Origin: Deltaproteobacteria bacterium
GTDB taxonomy: Bacteria; Desulfobacterota_C; Deferrisomatia; Deferrisomatales; JACRMM01
Assembly: GCA_016218905.1 (NCBI GenBank)
Contig: JACRCS010001078.1
Coordinates: 1 to 27,084, forward strand
Direction of reading: 5' to 3'
DNA length: 27,084 bases
Positions 15,583 to 22,920 of this stretch are shown piece after piece. The notes below the pieces were generated by a model. That model worked only from the letters and a program-made list of their open reading frames with translations, did not search any database and was not told where the DNA came from. Made by a program: the position numbers and the translations under genes. How positions within the stretch are numbered: position 1 is the stretch's first letter; each line of letters begins with the position of its first letter.

Positions 15583-17184
15583 ATGGAGAGACGCGACTTT
15601 CTGAAGCTGAGCATGGGGGGGCTCGCGACCATCGTCGTGGGAAGCCGCCTCCCGTGGCTTCGGGCCGGATGGGCCTTTGCGGCAGAGACCCAGACTCTCA
15701 CGATCACCATCACCGATATGATCAAAGGGATGGTTACCCACCAGGACCCGGCACTCTTCGCCGAGCTCGGGCTCTCGGGGGCGCCCAACCTCGCCGAGTG
15801 CTACTTCTGGACGTATCAGATATCCGTCGGCGGCACGGCGATCCCGGTGGAGAACCCCGGACCGACCATCGTGGCCGCCAAGGGCGACACGATCGACCTT
15901 ACGATCACGAATGCCCTGGACGAGCCACACGCCTTCTTCATCCCGGGTATCTACGACAGCGGCCCGATCGCTCCGGGCGCGACGGTCGCCGGGTCGTTCC
16001 AGGCGAATCAGCTCGGCGCGTTCCTCTACTACGACAACCTGAACGCGCCGGTGAACCGGGTGATGGGGCTCCATGGCGCGCTGGTGGTGATGCCCGACCC
16101 GGCGTCCCCGCCGGGCGGCGGGAACAACTTCACCCCGTACGACAACCCCACCGAGGCCGTCCAGAGGCTCTACGACGACTTCGGCAGCGCCGAACACTTC
16201 CCGGGCCTCGCCTGGCACGAGGGCGACGACCGGGACTGGATCTGGGATCCTGCGCGGGGCGGTGACCCCGACAATCCCGGGTACCGGGAAGCCACGGCGG
16301 CGGAGGTCCTGGCGGGCCGCACCGTCAAGAACTGCCCCCCGTTCCGCACCTATGTCTGGATCACCCACCAGGCGAGCCCGAACCTCTTTGAGAAGGTCGG
16401 AAGCCTCCCGGCCGGGCAGCTCTACGACCCGGCGGAGTTCATGCAGCGCTTCCTGCGGAGCCCCTTCAGCCACAACCGTCAGAACGACAACCCTGAGTTC
16501 TTCACGATCAACGGGCAGTCCGGTTTCTTCGGTCACTTCAGTCCAACCATCACGCCTCAGGGCCGGATCGGCGAGCCCGTGGTGGTGCACATCCTGAACG
16601 CGGGGCTGTGGACCCACGCCATGCACCTCCACGCGAACCACTTCTACGTGACGAGCAAGAACGGCGTCGTCCAGGAGAATCCGCTGTGGCTCGACACCTT
16701 CAACATCGAGCCGATGGACCGGGTGGACTACTCGATCCCCTTCATGCGTCCCCCGAGCATCCCAAACCTCAGGGGCATCGGTCTACCCGACGAGGGTAGA
16801 CGGCGGCGCCGCCGGGGTCAGCCCGAAGACCCCGCCGCCCCGCCGGTCTGGCCGCCGATCGAGGAGTTCACCCTCTACTTCCCGGAACCGGGCCAGGACG
16901 TGGCCGAGAGGATCGACGGCACGAGCATCGACCTGAAGCAGCGGCAGTCGCCTTTGTGCTACCCCATGCACGACCACTCCGAGCCGAGCCAAACGGCCCA
17001 GGGCGGCAACTACAACTGCGGCCTGATCTCCGGGATCTACTTCACCGGGGACCGGAACACGCCGGGTTTCATGGATTTCCCGATGGATGAGGACTTCGAG
17101 ATGATGTACCGCAACATCCGCGGCATGAGCGAGACGGGCCCGGCGCCGGGGATCGAGCCGGACATGACCGGCCACACCGTCTGA
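15583..17184 (+). CDS. Tat-exported multicopper-oxidase-like protein, C-terminal copper motifs only
   Basis: A 533-aa cupredoxin protein. The N-terminus is a twin-arginine leader (RRDFLK at 3-8, hydrophobic stretch, cleavage likely near WAFAA at 30-34). The first cupredoxin region (about 70-172) has the right frame (NPGPTIVAAKGD, GLHGALVVMP) but lacks the usual HWHG and HxH copper ligands: the positions read DEPHAFFIPG and FLYYDNLNAP. The last region keeps HAMHLH (His345, 348, 350) and MHDH (His463, 465), where the usual HCH Cys is Asp, so no type 1 copper is expected in that site. The start at 15583 follows AAGGAGG by five bases; ATG 15580 is too close. It is the first gene of a three-gene operon, 26 bases before a second oxidase with complementary motifs. 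Substrate unknown; metal or phenol oxidation are family possibilities. Confidence 0.85.
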   Translation: MERRDFLKLSMGGLATIVVGSRLPWLRAGWAFAAETQTLTITITDMIKGMVTHQDPALFAELGLSGAPNLAECYFWTYQISVGGTAIPVENPGPTIVAAKGDTIDLTITNALDEPHAFFIPGIYDSGPIAPGATVAGSFQANQLGAFLYYDNLNAPVNRVMGLHGALVVMPDPASPPGGGNNFTPYDNPTEAVQRLYDDFGSAEHFPGLAWHEGDDRDWIWDPARGGDPDNPGYREATAAEVLAGRTVKNCPPFRTYVWITHQASPNLFEKVGSLPAGQLYDPAEFMQRFLRSPFSHNRQNDNPEFFTINGQSGFFGHFSPTITPQGRIGEPVVVHILNAGLWTHAMHLHANHFYVTSKNGVVQENPLWLDTFNIEPMDRVDYSIPFMRPPSIPNLRGIGLPDEGRRRRRRGQPEDPAAPPVWPPIEEFTLYFPEPGQDVAERIDGTSIDLKQRQSPLCYPMHDHSEPSQTAQGGNYNCGLISGIYFTGDRNTPGFMDFPMDEDFEMMYRNIRGMSETGPAPGIEPDMTGHTV

Positions 17185-17210
17185 GTCGACGCTAGCAGAG
17201 GAGCGCTGCC

Positions 17211-19148
17211 ATGTCTTTCCAGAGCCCTGCCCACCGAGTCGCCCGCTGGTCCGTCGCCGGGATGGAGGGGATGTTCTGCAAGATGTTCGACCCCCCCACG
17301 GCGAGCCCGGAGACGCCGGACCACGTGGTCCCCACGAACCCCGTCCCCGAGGTCATGGCCGCGGCCGGCCTCCTCAAGGGGCCGAGCACACCCAACACCA
17401 TAAAGCCCGACCTGATGCACGGTCTGAAGATCCCCACTTGGGACGGCGCGAAGGAGCTCATGTTCTTCCTCATCCGGGACGGGGACATCCCCGCCGCGGT
17501 AGGGACCTTCCCGGGCCCGACGATCCGCATCCCCCGGGGCGCGATCTTCCACGCCGACACCCAGGGGCACGGGCCGCCGCCCCACACGATTCACTGGCAC
17601 GGCATCGAGCCGACGCCCATGAACGACGGCGTCGGCCACTGCTCGATCGAGATCGGCCACTACAGGTACCAGTTCCAGCCGAACTTCATCGGGAGCTACT
17701 TCTACCACTGCCACCGTAACACCATGCAGCACTTCGAGTTCGGCCTCTACGGGTTCCTCGTGATCGAGGCGCCGGACGCCTACTTCGCGACCCAGCTCCT
17801 CGGCGCCCCGATCGGCGCCGGCCGCGACGGCAAGCGCCGCACGGCGGCGAACCTCCGCACGGCGACGAACAAGTTCGGGCAGGTGACCGACTTCAGCTCG
17901 GTGTTCCCGGGCTTCAACGGCAACGACGTGCGTTCGCCCGATCCCCTGGCGAACGACCCGACCTTGCCGGCAGCGCTCAAGTTCCTGACGGACCCCCATG
18001 CGATGACTGTCACTTACGACGTGGAGGCCCTCTGGGTGTTCGACGACCGGGACTCGGTGTGGAGCGACCTCGCCCCGAACGCGCGCGCGACCTACCCGAA
18101 GCACGGCGACGTGCCGGGCGTGAACGACAACTTCCACGGGAACGCCGGCGGAGGCGTCGGCCCCGACGACTTCTTCGCCTTCAACGACTTCAACGCCGAC
18201 TATTGGTTCGTCACCGGCGTCCCTGTCCCAGCCCATAAAGGGGGTGTGGGCGAGATCCCCCGGGACATCACGATCCCCGCGGCGCTCAACAGCGGGATAG
18301 AGGGCACCCAAGTCCCGATCAAGGCACAGGCTGGCCAGACGATCCTGTTGCGGGTCCTCAACGGCGCCTACAACTGCACCGAGATCACGTTCCCGGTGGG
18401 CGTGGACGTCCTCATCATCGGGTGGGACGGACGCCCCCTGGGTGTGCCGCCTTACGGCCAGTACAACCACGCCTATCAGGTCGCCGCGGGTACCCCGATC
18501 CACATCAGCGTCGCCCGGCGGTTTGACTGCCTTATCCGCGTCAACGGAGAGCTAAACGACTTCGCCACCATCAAGTTCGTCAACACGCGGGGTCAAGTCC
18601 CCGTGGACGGCGTGGACTTCGGGCCCCAGTTCTCCAACGACGTGCTCGTCACGGCGAAGATCCCGATCGACATCGGGGAGGCGCCGGCGGCCCCCACCTT
18701 CGCGATCAGAGGGACCATCAGGGACGCCGCGGGCGCACCGGTCGACGCGGTGCGGGTCGAGGTGGAGCCGATGAGCCTTGCCGGATCGAAACCCGCGCCG
18801 GTGTTCACGAACGCCGCGGGCGAGTTCGTCGTCTCCGGGCTGCTCGACTCCATGTACCAGGTCACCCCGCACGAGGACGGGATCGCGTTCGATCCGCCCT
18901 TCGTCCGGGTGACGGTGAACGGCGCCGATGTCGCGGCCGGCAACTTCACGGCCACCGCGGCGCCCTTCTCGAAGCTCGACTCCGACGAGGCGCTCGAGCT
19001 CTGCAAGGACGGAAGAGCCCCGACTGCGGAGCAACTCGGCCGGCTCGACGTCGGCCCCGTGGTCGGCGGGCACTCCGCGCCCGACGGGAAGGTCGACCTC
19101 CACGACGTCGTGACGATCATGAAGCTGTCGACCGGGGAACCTCTGTAG
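17211..19148 (+). CDS. Leaderless multicopper-oxidase-like protein with dockerin-like tail
   Basis: A 645-aa protein. The N-terminal cupredoxin has HTIHWHGIEPTPMNDG (His128, His130) and YFYHCHRNTMQH (His166, Cys167, His168, His174, axial Leu179), so a type 1 copper plus two of the four trinuclear HxH motifs. The central cupredoxins (about 190-490) show no further HxH pairs. About 499-590 is a carboxypeptidase-regulatory-like beta-sandwich (FAIRGTIRDAAGAPVDAVRV to GNFTATAAP). Residues about 600-645 resemble a dockerin/EF-hand tail (GRLDVGPV, then DGKVDLHDVVTIMKL). No signal peptide is visible at MSFQSPAHRVARWS, and the GAGGAG ribosome site fixes this start. It follows the Tat-exported partner by 26 bases and should share its transcript. 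An intracellular location is possible, but co-export is more likely given its dockerin-like end and lipoprotein neighbour. Confidence 0.85.
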   Translation: MSFQSPAHRVARWSVAGMEGMFCKMFDPPTASPETPDHVVPTNPVPEVMAAAGLLKGPSTPNTIKPDLMHGLKIPTWDGAKELMFFLIRDGDIPAAVGTFPGPTIRIPRGAIFHADTQGHGPPPHTIHWHGIEPTPMNDGVGHCSIEIGHYRYQFQPNFIGSYFYHCHRNTMQHFEFGLYGFLVIEAPDAYFATQLLGAPIGAGRDGKRRTAANLRTATNKFGQVTDFSSVFPGFNGNDVRSPDPLANDPTLPAALKFLTDPHAMTVTYDVEALWVFDDRDSVWSDLAPNARATYPKHGDVPGVNDNFHGNAGGGVGPDDFFAFNDFNADYWFVTGVPVPAHKGGVGEIPRDITIPAALNSGIEGTQVPIKAQAGQTILLRVLNGAYNCTEITFPVGVDVLIIGWDGRPLGVPPYGQYNHAYQVAAGTPIHISVARRFDCLIRVNGELNDFATIKFVNTRGQVPVDGVDFGPQFSNDVLVTAKIPIDIGEAPAAPTFAIRGTIRDAAGAPVDAVRVEVEPMSLAGSKPAPVFTNAAGEFVVSGLLDSMYQVTPHEDGIAFDPPFVRVTVNGADVAAGNFTATAAPFSKLDSDEALELCKDGRAPTAEQLGRLDVGPVVGGHSAPDGKVDLHDVVTIMKLSTGEPL

Positions 19149-19201
19149 GAAGGACGTCCACCCTCTCCCCGAGAGGAGCTTGAGAGGAAGGAGCTGTTGC
19201 C

Positions 19202-19747
19202 ATGAGATACACGCAGAGGTGGTTGTCCCTGTGGTGCGCGATCGCGCTCCTCGTCGCCGGCTGCGGCGACGGTGGGGGCGGGAGCGGCCGCTTCGACGAC
19301 GGCAAGCTCGGGGCAAACAACTCGGTCTCCTTCAGCGTCCGCAGCGCCAACGGCGGTGCCTTGGACGCCCCAGTCCAGGCAGTCACCCTCTCGGCTACGC
19401 TGCCGGAAGGGACCACTGTGGCGACGGTACCCGGGAGCAATACGATCGCCCCGGAGGCGTTGACTGCCGGCGGGGGCCTCACGAGCCCGAGCAAGACCGT
19501 CTCGGGCAGCGTCACCGGGCGGGTGGTGAATATCGCCGTCGCGACGCCCGAGGAGCCCGCCATTCCCGCGGGAGGGGACTTGGAGATCGCGGAGCTGAAG
19601 GTGAACGCGCCGGGAACGGCGCCCTTCGACTCCGCGAACGTGCCCTGCACAATCTCCCAGGCCGTGGGGTTCAGCACGGTGACCCGGAGCACCGTGGACC
19701 TGACGGCGAACCTCCTGCCGACGGTGCGGGTGAAGGCGGTGCAGTGA
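19202..19747 (+). CDS. Cohesin-like lipoprotein
   Basis: A 181-aa protein with a lipoprotein leader (lipobox LVAGC, lipidated Cys21, followed by Gly, so outer-membrane sorting is plausible). A Gly/Ser linker and one beta-sandwich domain follow. The domain pattern (VTLSATLPEGTTVAT, GSVTGRVVNIAVAT, LEIAELKVNAPG, and a final TANLLPTVRVKAV strand) resembles cohesin-type domains found in secreted proteins that pair with dockerin-like tails. This is fold-pattern recognition only, without an alignment. The gene lies 53 bases after the dockerin-ended oxidase, with AAGGAG before its ATG, so it probably completes that operon. It could anchor the oxidase to the outer membrane. Alternative: an unrelated Ig-like lipoprotein. 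Confidence 0.62.
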   Translation: MRYTQRWLSLWCAIALLVAGCGDGGGGSGRFDDGKLGANNSVSFSVRSANGGALDAPVQAVTLSATLPEGTTVATVPGSNTIAPEALTAGGGLTSPSKTVSGSVTGRVVNIAVATPEEPAIPAGGDLEIAELKVNAPGTAPFDSANVPCTISQAVGFSTVTRSTVDLTANLLPTVRVKAVQ

Positions 19748-19757
19748 CTTCTCCGCG

Positions 19758-20173
19758 AAGGCCGACGAGAGCGTAGCTGTGCTCTGGGCCTTGCGAGTGA
19801 TCCCGCCCTTTCAACGCGCCAGCATCGCGTCCGCGCTCGTCCACGGCACCGAAGAGCAGGCGGGGCGACGGGGTATGCGATTCGTCGAGCTCGCCGTAGA
19901 AAAGGACAACGCGGCTGCGAGGCGGCTCTACGAGCGGCTCGGGTACAGGCCCGTGCGCGAGAGCGTCTGGATGACTTCGTGCATGAGGCGCCGGACGGCT
20001 CCGCGAGTCTCAGGACGACCCATCTCCTCGTGATGCGCAAGCGTTTGCGCGGGAGGAGACGCCCGGCCGTGCCGACCCAGGTTTGCTCGAGAGGGGCCTC
20101 GGAAAGACTCAAGGTCTGCAGGCATCAAGCGCCCGAGGCTCGCTCCTGCCTCGCCTCGACGGGGTACCCGTGA
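19758..20173 (+). pseudogene. GNAT acetyltransferase, N-terminus missing and frameshifted
   Basis: The C-terminal half of a Gcn5-related N-acetyltransferase is clear: LWALRVIPPFQR, RGMRFVELAVEKDNAAARRLYERLGYRPVRES. The N-terminal strands and the first part of the acetyl-CoA site are absent, since similarity starts only about 30 bases after the lipoprotein stop. At about 19970 the frame slips by one base. The natural continuation (DDFVHEAPDGSASLRTT, then HLLVMRKRL) is in another frame and runs to a TGA at 20171-20173. That stop overlaps the nhaA GTG start (GTGA). No active enzyme is expected. The break at the 5' side suggests a deletion joined this remnant to the oxidase operon. Confidence 0.72.
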
Positions 20174-21321
20174 GGAACAGGATCGAGCTCCTGCGGGAGT
20201 TCTCGGTTCCGTTGGTCTTCGGGGTCGTGGCGGCCCTCGTGTGGGCCAACGTGGACCACGATGGCTACGAGTCGTTCCTGCATGGGGACTTCCTCGCCGG
20301 CCTCTCCTTCCACTTCCTCGTGAACGAGATCTTCATGGCCTTCTTCTTCGGGATCGCGGCCGTGGAGATCACGCAAAGCTGCCTGCCCGGGGGCGACCTC
20401 AACCCGATCCGAAAGGCCGTGAACCCGCTGTTCGCTACCGTCGGCGGCGTGGTCGGCCCCGTCGGCGTCTACCTCGGGCTGAACGACCTCCTCGGGTCCC
20501 CGGAGCTCGCACGCGGCTGGGGAATCCCGACGGCGACGGACATCGCGCTGGCGTGGCTCGCGGCCCGGATCGTCTTCGGGCGGGGCCATCCCGCGATCGC
20601 CTTCCTTCTTCTCCTCGCCATCGCGGACGACGCCGTCGGCCTCGTCATCATCGCGCTCTTCTACGGCGACCCGGAACGGCCGGCGGAGCCGGCATGGCTC
20701 CTGCTCACGCTCGTCGGCGCGGTGGCGGCCTACACGCTCCGGCACCGGGGCGCCCGGAGCTATTGGCCCTACCTGCTCCTCGGCGGCGTCCCGAGCTGGG
20801 CCGGGCTCTTCCAGGCCCACCTCCACCCGGCGCTCGCCTTGACGTTCGTCGTTCCCTTCCTGCCGCACCCGACGCGCGAGCGCGCCCATCTCTTCGAGGA
20901 GAGTCCCCGCGAGACCTCGACCCTCGCCCGGTTCGAGCACGAGTGGAAGCTGATCGTCGATTTCGGCCTGTTCCTCTTCGGCCTCGCGAACGCCGGCGTC
21001 CAGGTGTCGACCGCCGGCCCGGGGACGTGGCTCGTGCTGGGCGGTCTGGTCGTCGGGAAGACGCTGGGGATCTACTTCCTCGGCCTGGTGGGACATCTGA
21101 TGGGTCTTCCCCTGCCGGAAGGCATGGGGAAGCGGGAGCTCTTCCTGGCGGGCCTCGTCGCCGGGATCGGCTTCACGGTCGCGCTCTTCGTCGCGGGCGA
21201 GGCCTTCACCGATCCCAGGCTTCAGGCGGAGGCGAAGATGGGAGCCATGTTGAGCATCCTCGCCATGGGACTCGCCGCCGCGCTGGGCAGGGCGCTCGGC
21301 GTCGGGAAGCGGCACCGGTAG
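20170..21321 (+). CDS. nhaA: NhaA-family Na+/H+ antiporter
   Basis: A 383-aa inner-membrane protein with about 11-12 hydrophobic segments, matching NhaA in length and motifs. IPTATDIALA at 119-128 carries the Asp124 counterpart of E. coli Asp133. The ion-binding Asp pair is at 153-154 (IADDAVGLVIIALFYG), and FGLANAGV and KTLGI lie in the second half. NhaA exchanges external protons for cytosolic Na+ or Li+ and supports pH and salt homeostasis. The start is GTG 20170, which places the first membrane segment (VPLVFGVVAALVWANV) at residue 13. It overlaps the stop of the preceding broken GNAT frame. No strong ribosome site is visible, so a start a little upstream is possible. It is the only clearly intact gene in the 19.75-22.9 kb stretch. 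Confidence 0.92.
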   Translation: MRNRIELLREFSVPLVFGVVAALVWANVDHDGYESFLHGDFLAGLSFHFLVNEIFMAFFFGIAAVEITQSCLPGGDLNPIRKAVNPLFATVGGVVGPVGVYLGLNDLLGSPELARGWGIPTATDIALAWLAARIVFGRGHPAIAFLLLLAIADDAVGLVIIALFYGDPERPAEPAWLLLTLVGAVAAYTLRHRGARSYWPYLLLGGVPSWAGLFQAHLHPALALTFVVPFLPHPTRERAHLFEESPRETSTLARFEHEWKLIVDFGLFLFGLANAGVQVSTAGPGTWLVLGGLVVGKTLGIYFLGLVGHLMGLPLPEGMGKRELFLAGLVAGIGFTVALFVAGEAFTDPRLQAEAKMGAMLSILAMGLAAALGRALGVGKRHR

Positions 21322-21350
21322 AAGCCTGCTCCAGCGTCACTTCGGGCCCG

Positions 21351-21665
21351 TCAAGCGGTCGTCCGTCCCTCCGAGCTTCGGAGCAGACGCTCTCTCTTCC
21401 GCATGGTCGCGGCGTCGAGGAGCATCCGGCCGGCCCAGCGGTACACGTTGAACTCACCGATGAGCCCCCGCATGAGCCTCATCCGGTCCCGCTGCTCGGC
21501 CGGCGACATCGTCAGCGCGAGGTGCATCGCGGCTGCGCACTGCTCGTTGTCGTAGGGGTTGACGACCAGCGCCTCGGCCAACTCCCGGGAAGCGCCCTTG
21601 AACTGGCTGAGCAGCAAGACGCCGCGGTCGTCGTCGCGGGCGGCGCCCCGCCCGTGCATGCGCAC
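21351..21665 (-). pseudogene. otsA: C-terminal fragment of trehalose-6-phosphate synthase
   Basis: The frame from about 21625 down to the stop at 21351 reads as the end of an OtsA-type glycosyltransferase (family GT20). It contains GVLLLSQFKGASRELAEAL, the nucleotide-sugar motif ALVVNPYDNEQCAAAMHLAL, and a helical tail EFNVYRWAGRMLLDA. Full OtsA proteins are about 450-500 aa; only the last 90 or so residues remain. Upstream on the same strand the sequence changes to a signal-peptide-bearing frame, so the catalytic first domain and most of the second are gone. It cannot make trehalose-6-phosphate. It fits a set of broken stress-related genes in this flank. Confidence 0.75.
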
Positions 21666-21739
21666 CGGTCGACCGCGAGGGCAACGGGTCCGTATCCGAG
21701 CCCTGCCACGAGGACACTGAGCAGGGCCAAGCGCCTCAT
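21512..21739 (-). pseudogene. Short secreted-protein frame running into the OtsA remnant
   Basis: The frame opens with a convincing signal peptide (MRRLALLSVLVAGLGYGPVALA, cleavage after ALA) and a Cys-containing start of a mature part (VDRCACTGGAP). It then crosses, in a different frame, the otsA fragment, where its composition becomes meaningless. I read this as a small secreted-protein gene truncated by the junction with the otsA tail. It lies just after another signal-peptide frame on the same strand. Function unknown. Confidence 0.4.
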
Positions 21740-21782
21740 GGCTGAACCTCCACCGGCCTGCTGCGTTGCCGAGGCCGCCTAC

Positions 21783-21975
21783 TCAGAACTGGTGGCCGAG
21801 ATCGCTCTGATTGAACTCCCTCTCGTAGGTGTTGCGGGTTCCGCTCGAGGACGTGGCCTGCAGGCTCTCCTCCTTGCGGTCCTGGGGTTCCGCAGCCGCA
21901 GGGATCGGCCGCGAGAACGGCGACGCTGGTTCCGAGGACGGCGACGAGAGCGGTGAGAATGGCGATGGATTTCAT
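21783..21975 (-). pseudogene. Small secreted protein, frameshifted (family ending QSDLGHxF)
   Basis: ATG 21975 starts a clean signal peptide (MKSIAILTALVAVLGTSVAVLAAD). Within a few codons the plausible mature sequence moves to a second frame, PAAAEPQDRKEESLQATSSS, then YEREFNQSDLGHQF and a stop at 21783-21785. That gives a secreted protein of about 63 aa ending in Phe. The unshifted frame runs to 21736 but becomes Arg/Pro-rich. A second copy of the C-terminal QSDLGH-F motif lies about 260 bases to the right, so this is a small local gene family. Family unrecognised. Confidence 0.42.
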
Positions 21976-22043
21976 GGTCGACCTCCGAACTGAGTCTTCC
22001 TGTAGGGCTGCTCTGGCTGATCAGGGCTCGCGAGAGCGGGGCG

Positions 22044-22130
22044 TCAGAACCTGTGGCCCAAATCGCTCTGGATACGAGTGGCGGTGACCGGCGTCGGCCG
22101 GAACCGGAGGGGACCATGGGTACCAACCAA
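22044..22130 (-). pseudogene. Second remnant ending in QSDLGHRF
   Basis: The minus-strand frame ending at 22044 reads TPVTATRIQSDLGHRF before its stop, closely matching the end of the 21783 copy (QSDLGHQF). The last 30 bases of the two copies agree at 24 positions. The upstream part of this frame, although open to 22397, has no signal peptide and looks random, so only the 3' end of the gene survives. Its presence supports a duplicated small-gene family in decay. Confidence 0.4.
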
Positions 22131-22435
22131 GAATCGAAAGAAGGAAGAAAGACGCGGACCGGCCACCTCGACCGCCGCGAGTTCATCCGCTAGTGCCATC
22201 CGGGTTCCGCCGTGTACGGCGGCGTATCCCTCCGTGGCCCCGCGCCTCGGGACTCCTCTGCCGACCGAAAAATCTATGTCACTACCTTCCTCAGTATGAC
22301 TCTCGAAACGGAGTTGGAGGGGCATTGGCCCTGGCAGGGCAGCGGAGTGGGACGGGCCCGCGAGCCCTCGTCGTGACGCACCCCCCTCGTCGTGCAAGCA
22401 GCGGTTCCGGGCGAAAAGGGGTTGCCCTTCCTTGA

Positions 22436-22487
22436 ATTCCCGGCTACGGGAATCCTCGGCGCCGGCTTTCCGGCGCCGGGAATCCTC
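22436..22487. repeat. REP-like palindromic element
   Basis: Two adjoining hairpins: ATTCCCG-GCTA-CGGGAAT (22436-22453), then GGCGCCGG-CTTT-CCGGCGCC (22458-22477). The second is flanked on both sides by a direct repeat GGGAATCCTC (22448-22457 and 22478-22487). There is no T-tract. The compact mosaic of palindromes and direct repeats resembles REP/BIME elements. I see only one copy in the window. Confidence 0.5.
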
Positions 22488-22920
22488 CCCCAGGAAGGAG
22501 AAGTGGCTTGCCGGATAATGGCCGAGACAGACGCGGCTGCCTACGATCTCAGCGCAGCGCCGACACGTCCGTCAGTCGGCCCCACTCGCCATTGGAGTGC
22601 GGGTGACGAGATCCGGGAGGTAGACGATGAACAAACATCAGGCGATCTCATACACGCTCGCGCTCGCCGGTCTCGAAGGGGCTCGCCGAGGCCGAAAAAG
22701 CCGCCAAGGAGCCAGGTTTGTGTCGACCTCTGGGTAAGGGAGAGGATTCGGGGCGAGAGACCGAGAACGCCTTGATTACAGAGCCCAACGAGCCCGGCAT
22801 CCTTCTGCGGGCGCGGGGGGATGGCGAGTTCCGGCTCCGGACCCATTTCCCAGGGGGCGCTTAGCCGCGGGGGACGAGCCCGGACCAAGGAGAGGGGCCG
22901 CTCCGCCCAGAGGGATCAGC
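22488..22920. other. Mostly non-coding, with one small ribosome-site-led frame
   Basis: An ATG at 22627, preceded by GGGAGG, opens a 36-codon frame (MNKHQAISYTLALAGLEG, then Arg-rich) that stops at 22737. A neighbouring frame gives GLAEAEKAAKEPG at the same place, suggesting a frameshifted small gene. Nothing else is supported here. Confidence 0.3.

Noticed and set aside
15223..18503. Long minus-strand open frames (15223-16641 and 17037-18503)
   Set aside because: They lie opposite the two oxidase genes, which carry copper motifs, ribosome sites and a Tat leader. The opposite frames show Val/Arg/Asp-rich low-complexity sequence only.
15583..19148. Reading the oxidases as a standard laccase or a copper nitrite reductase
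   Set aside because: Neither protein has the complete motif order of a laccase, and the nitrite-reductase HCAP type 1 site is absent.
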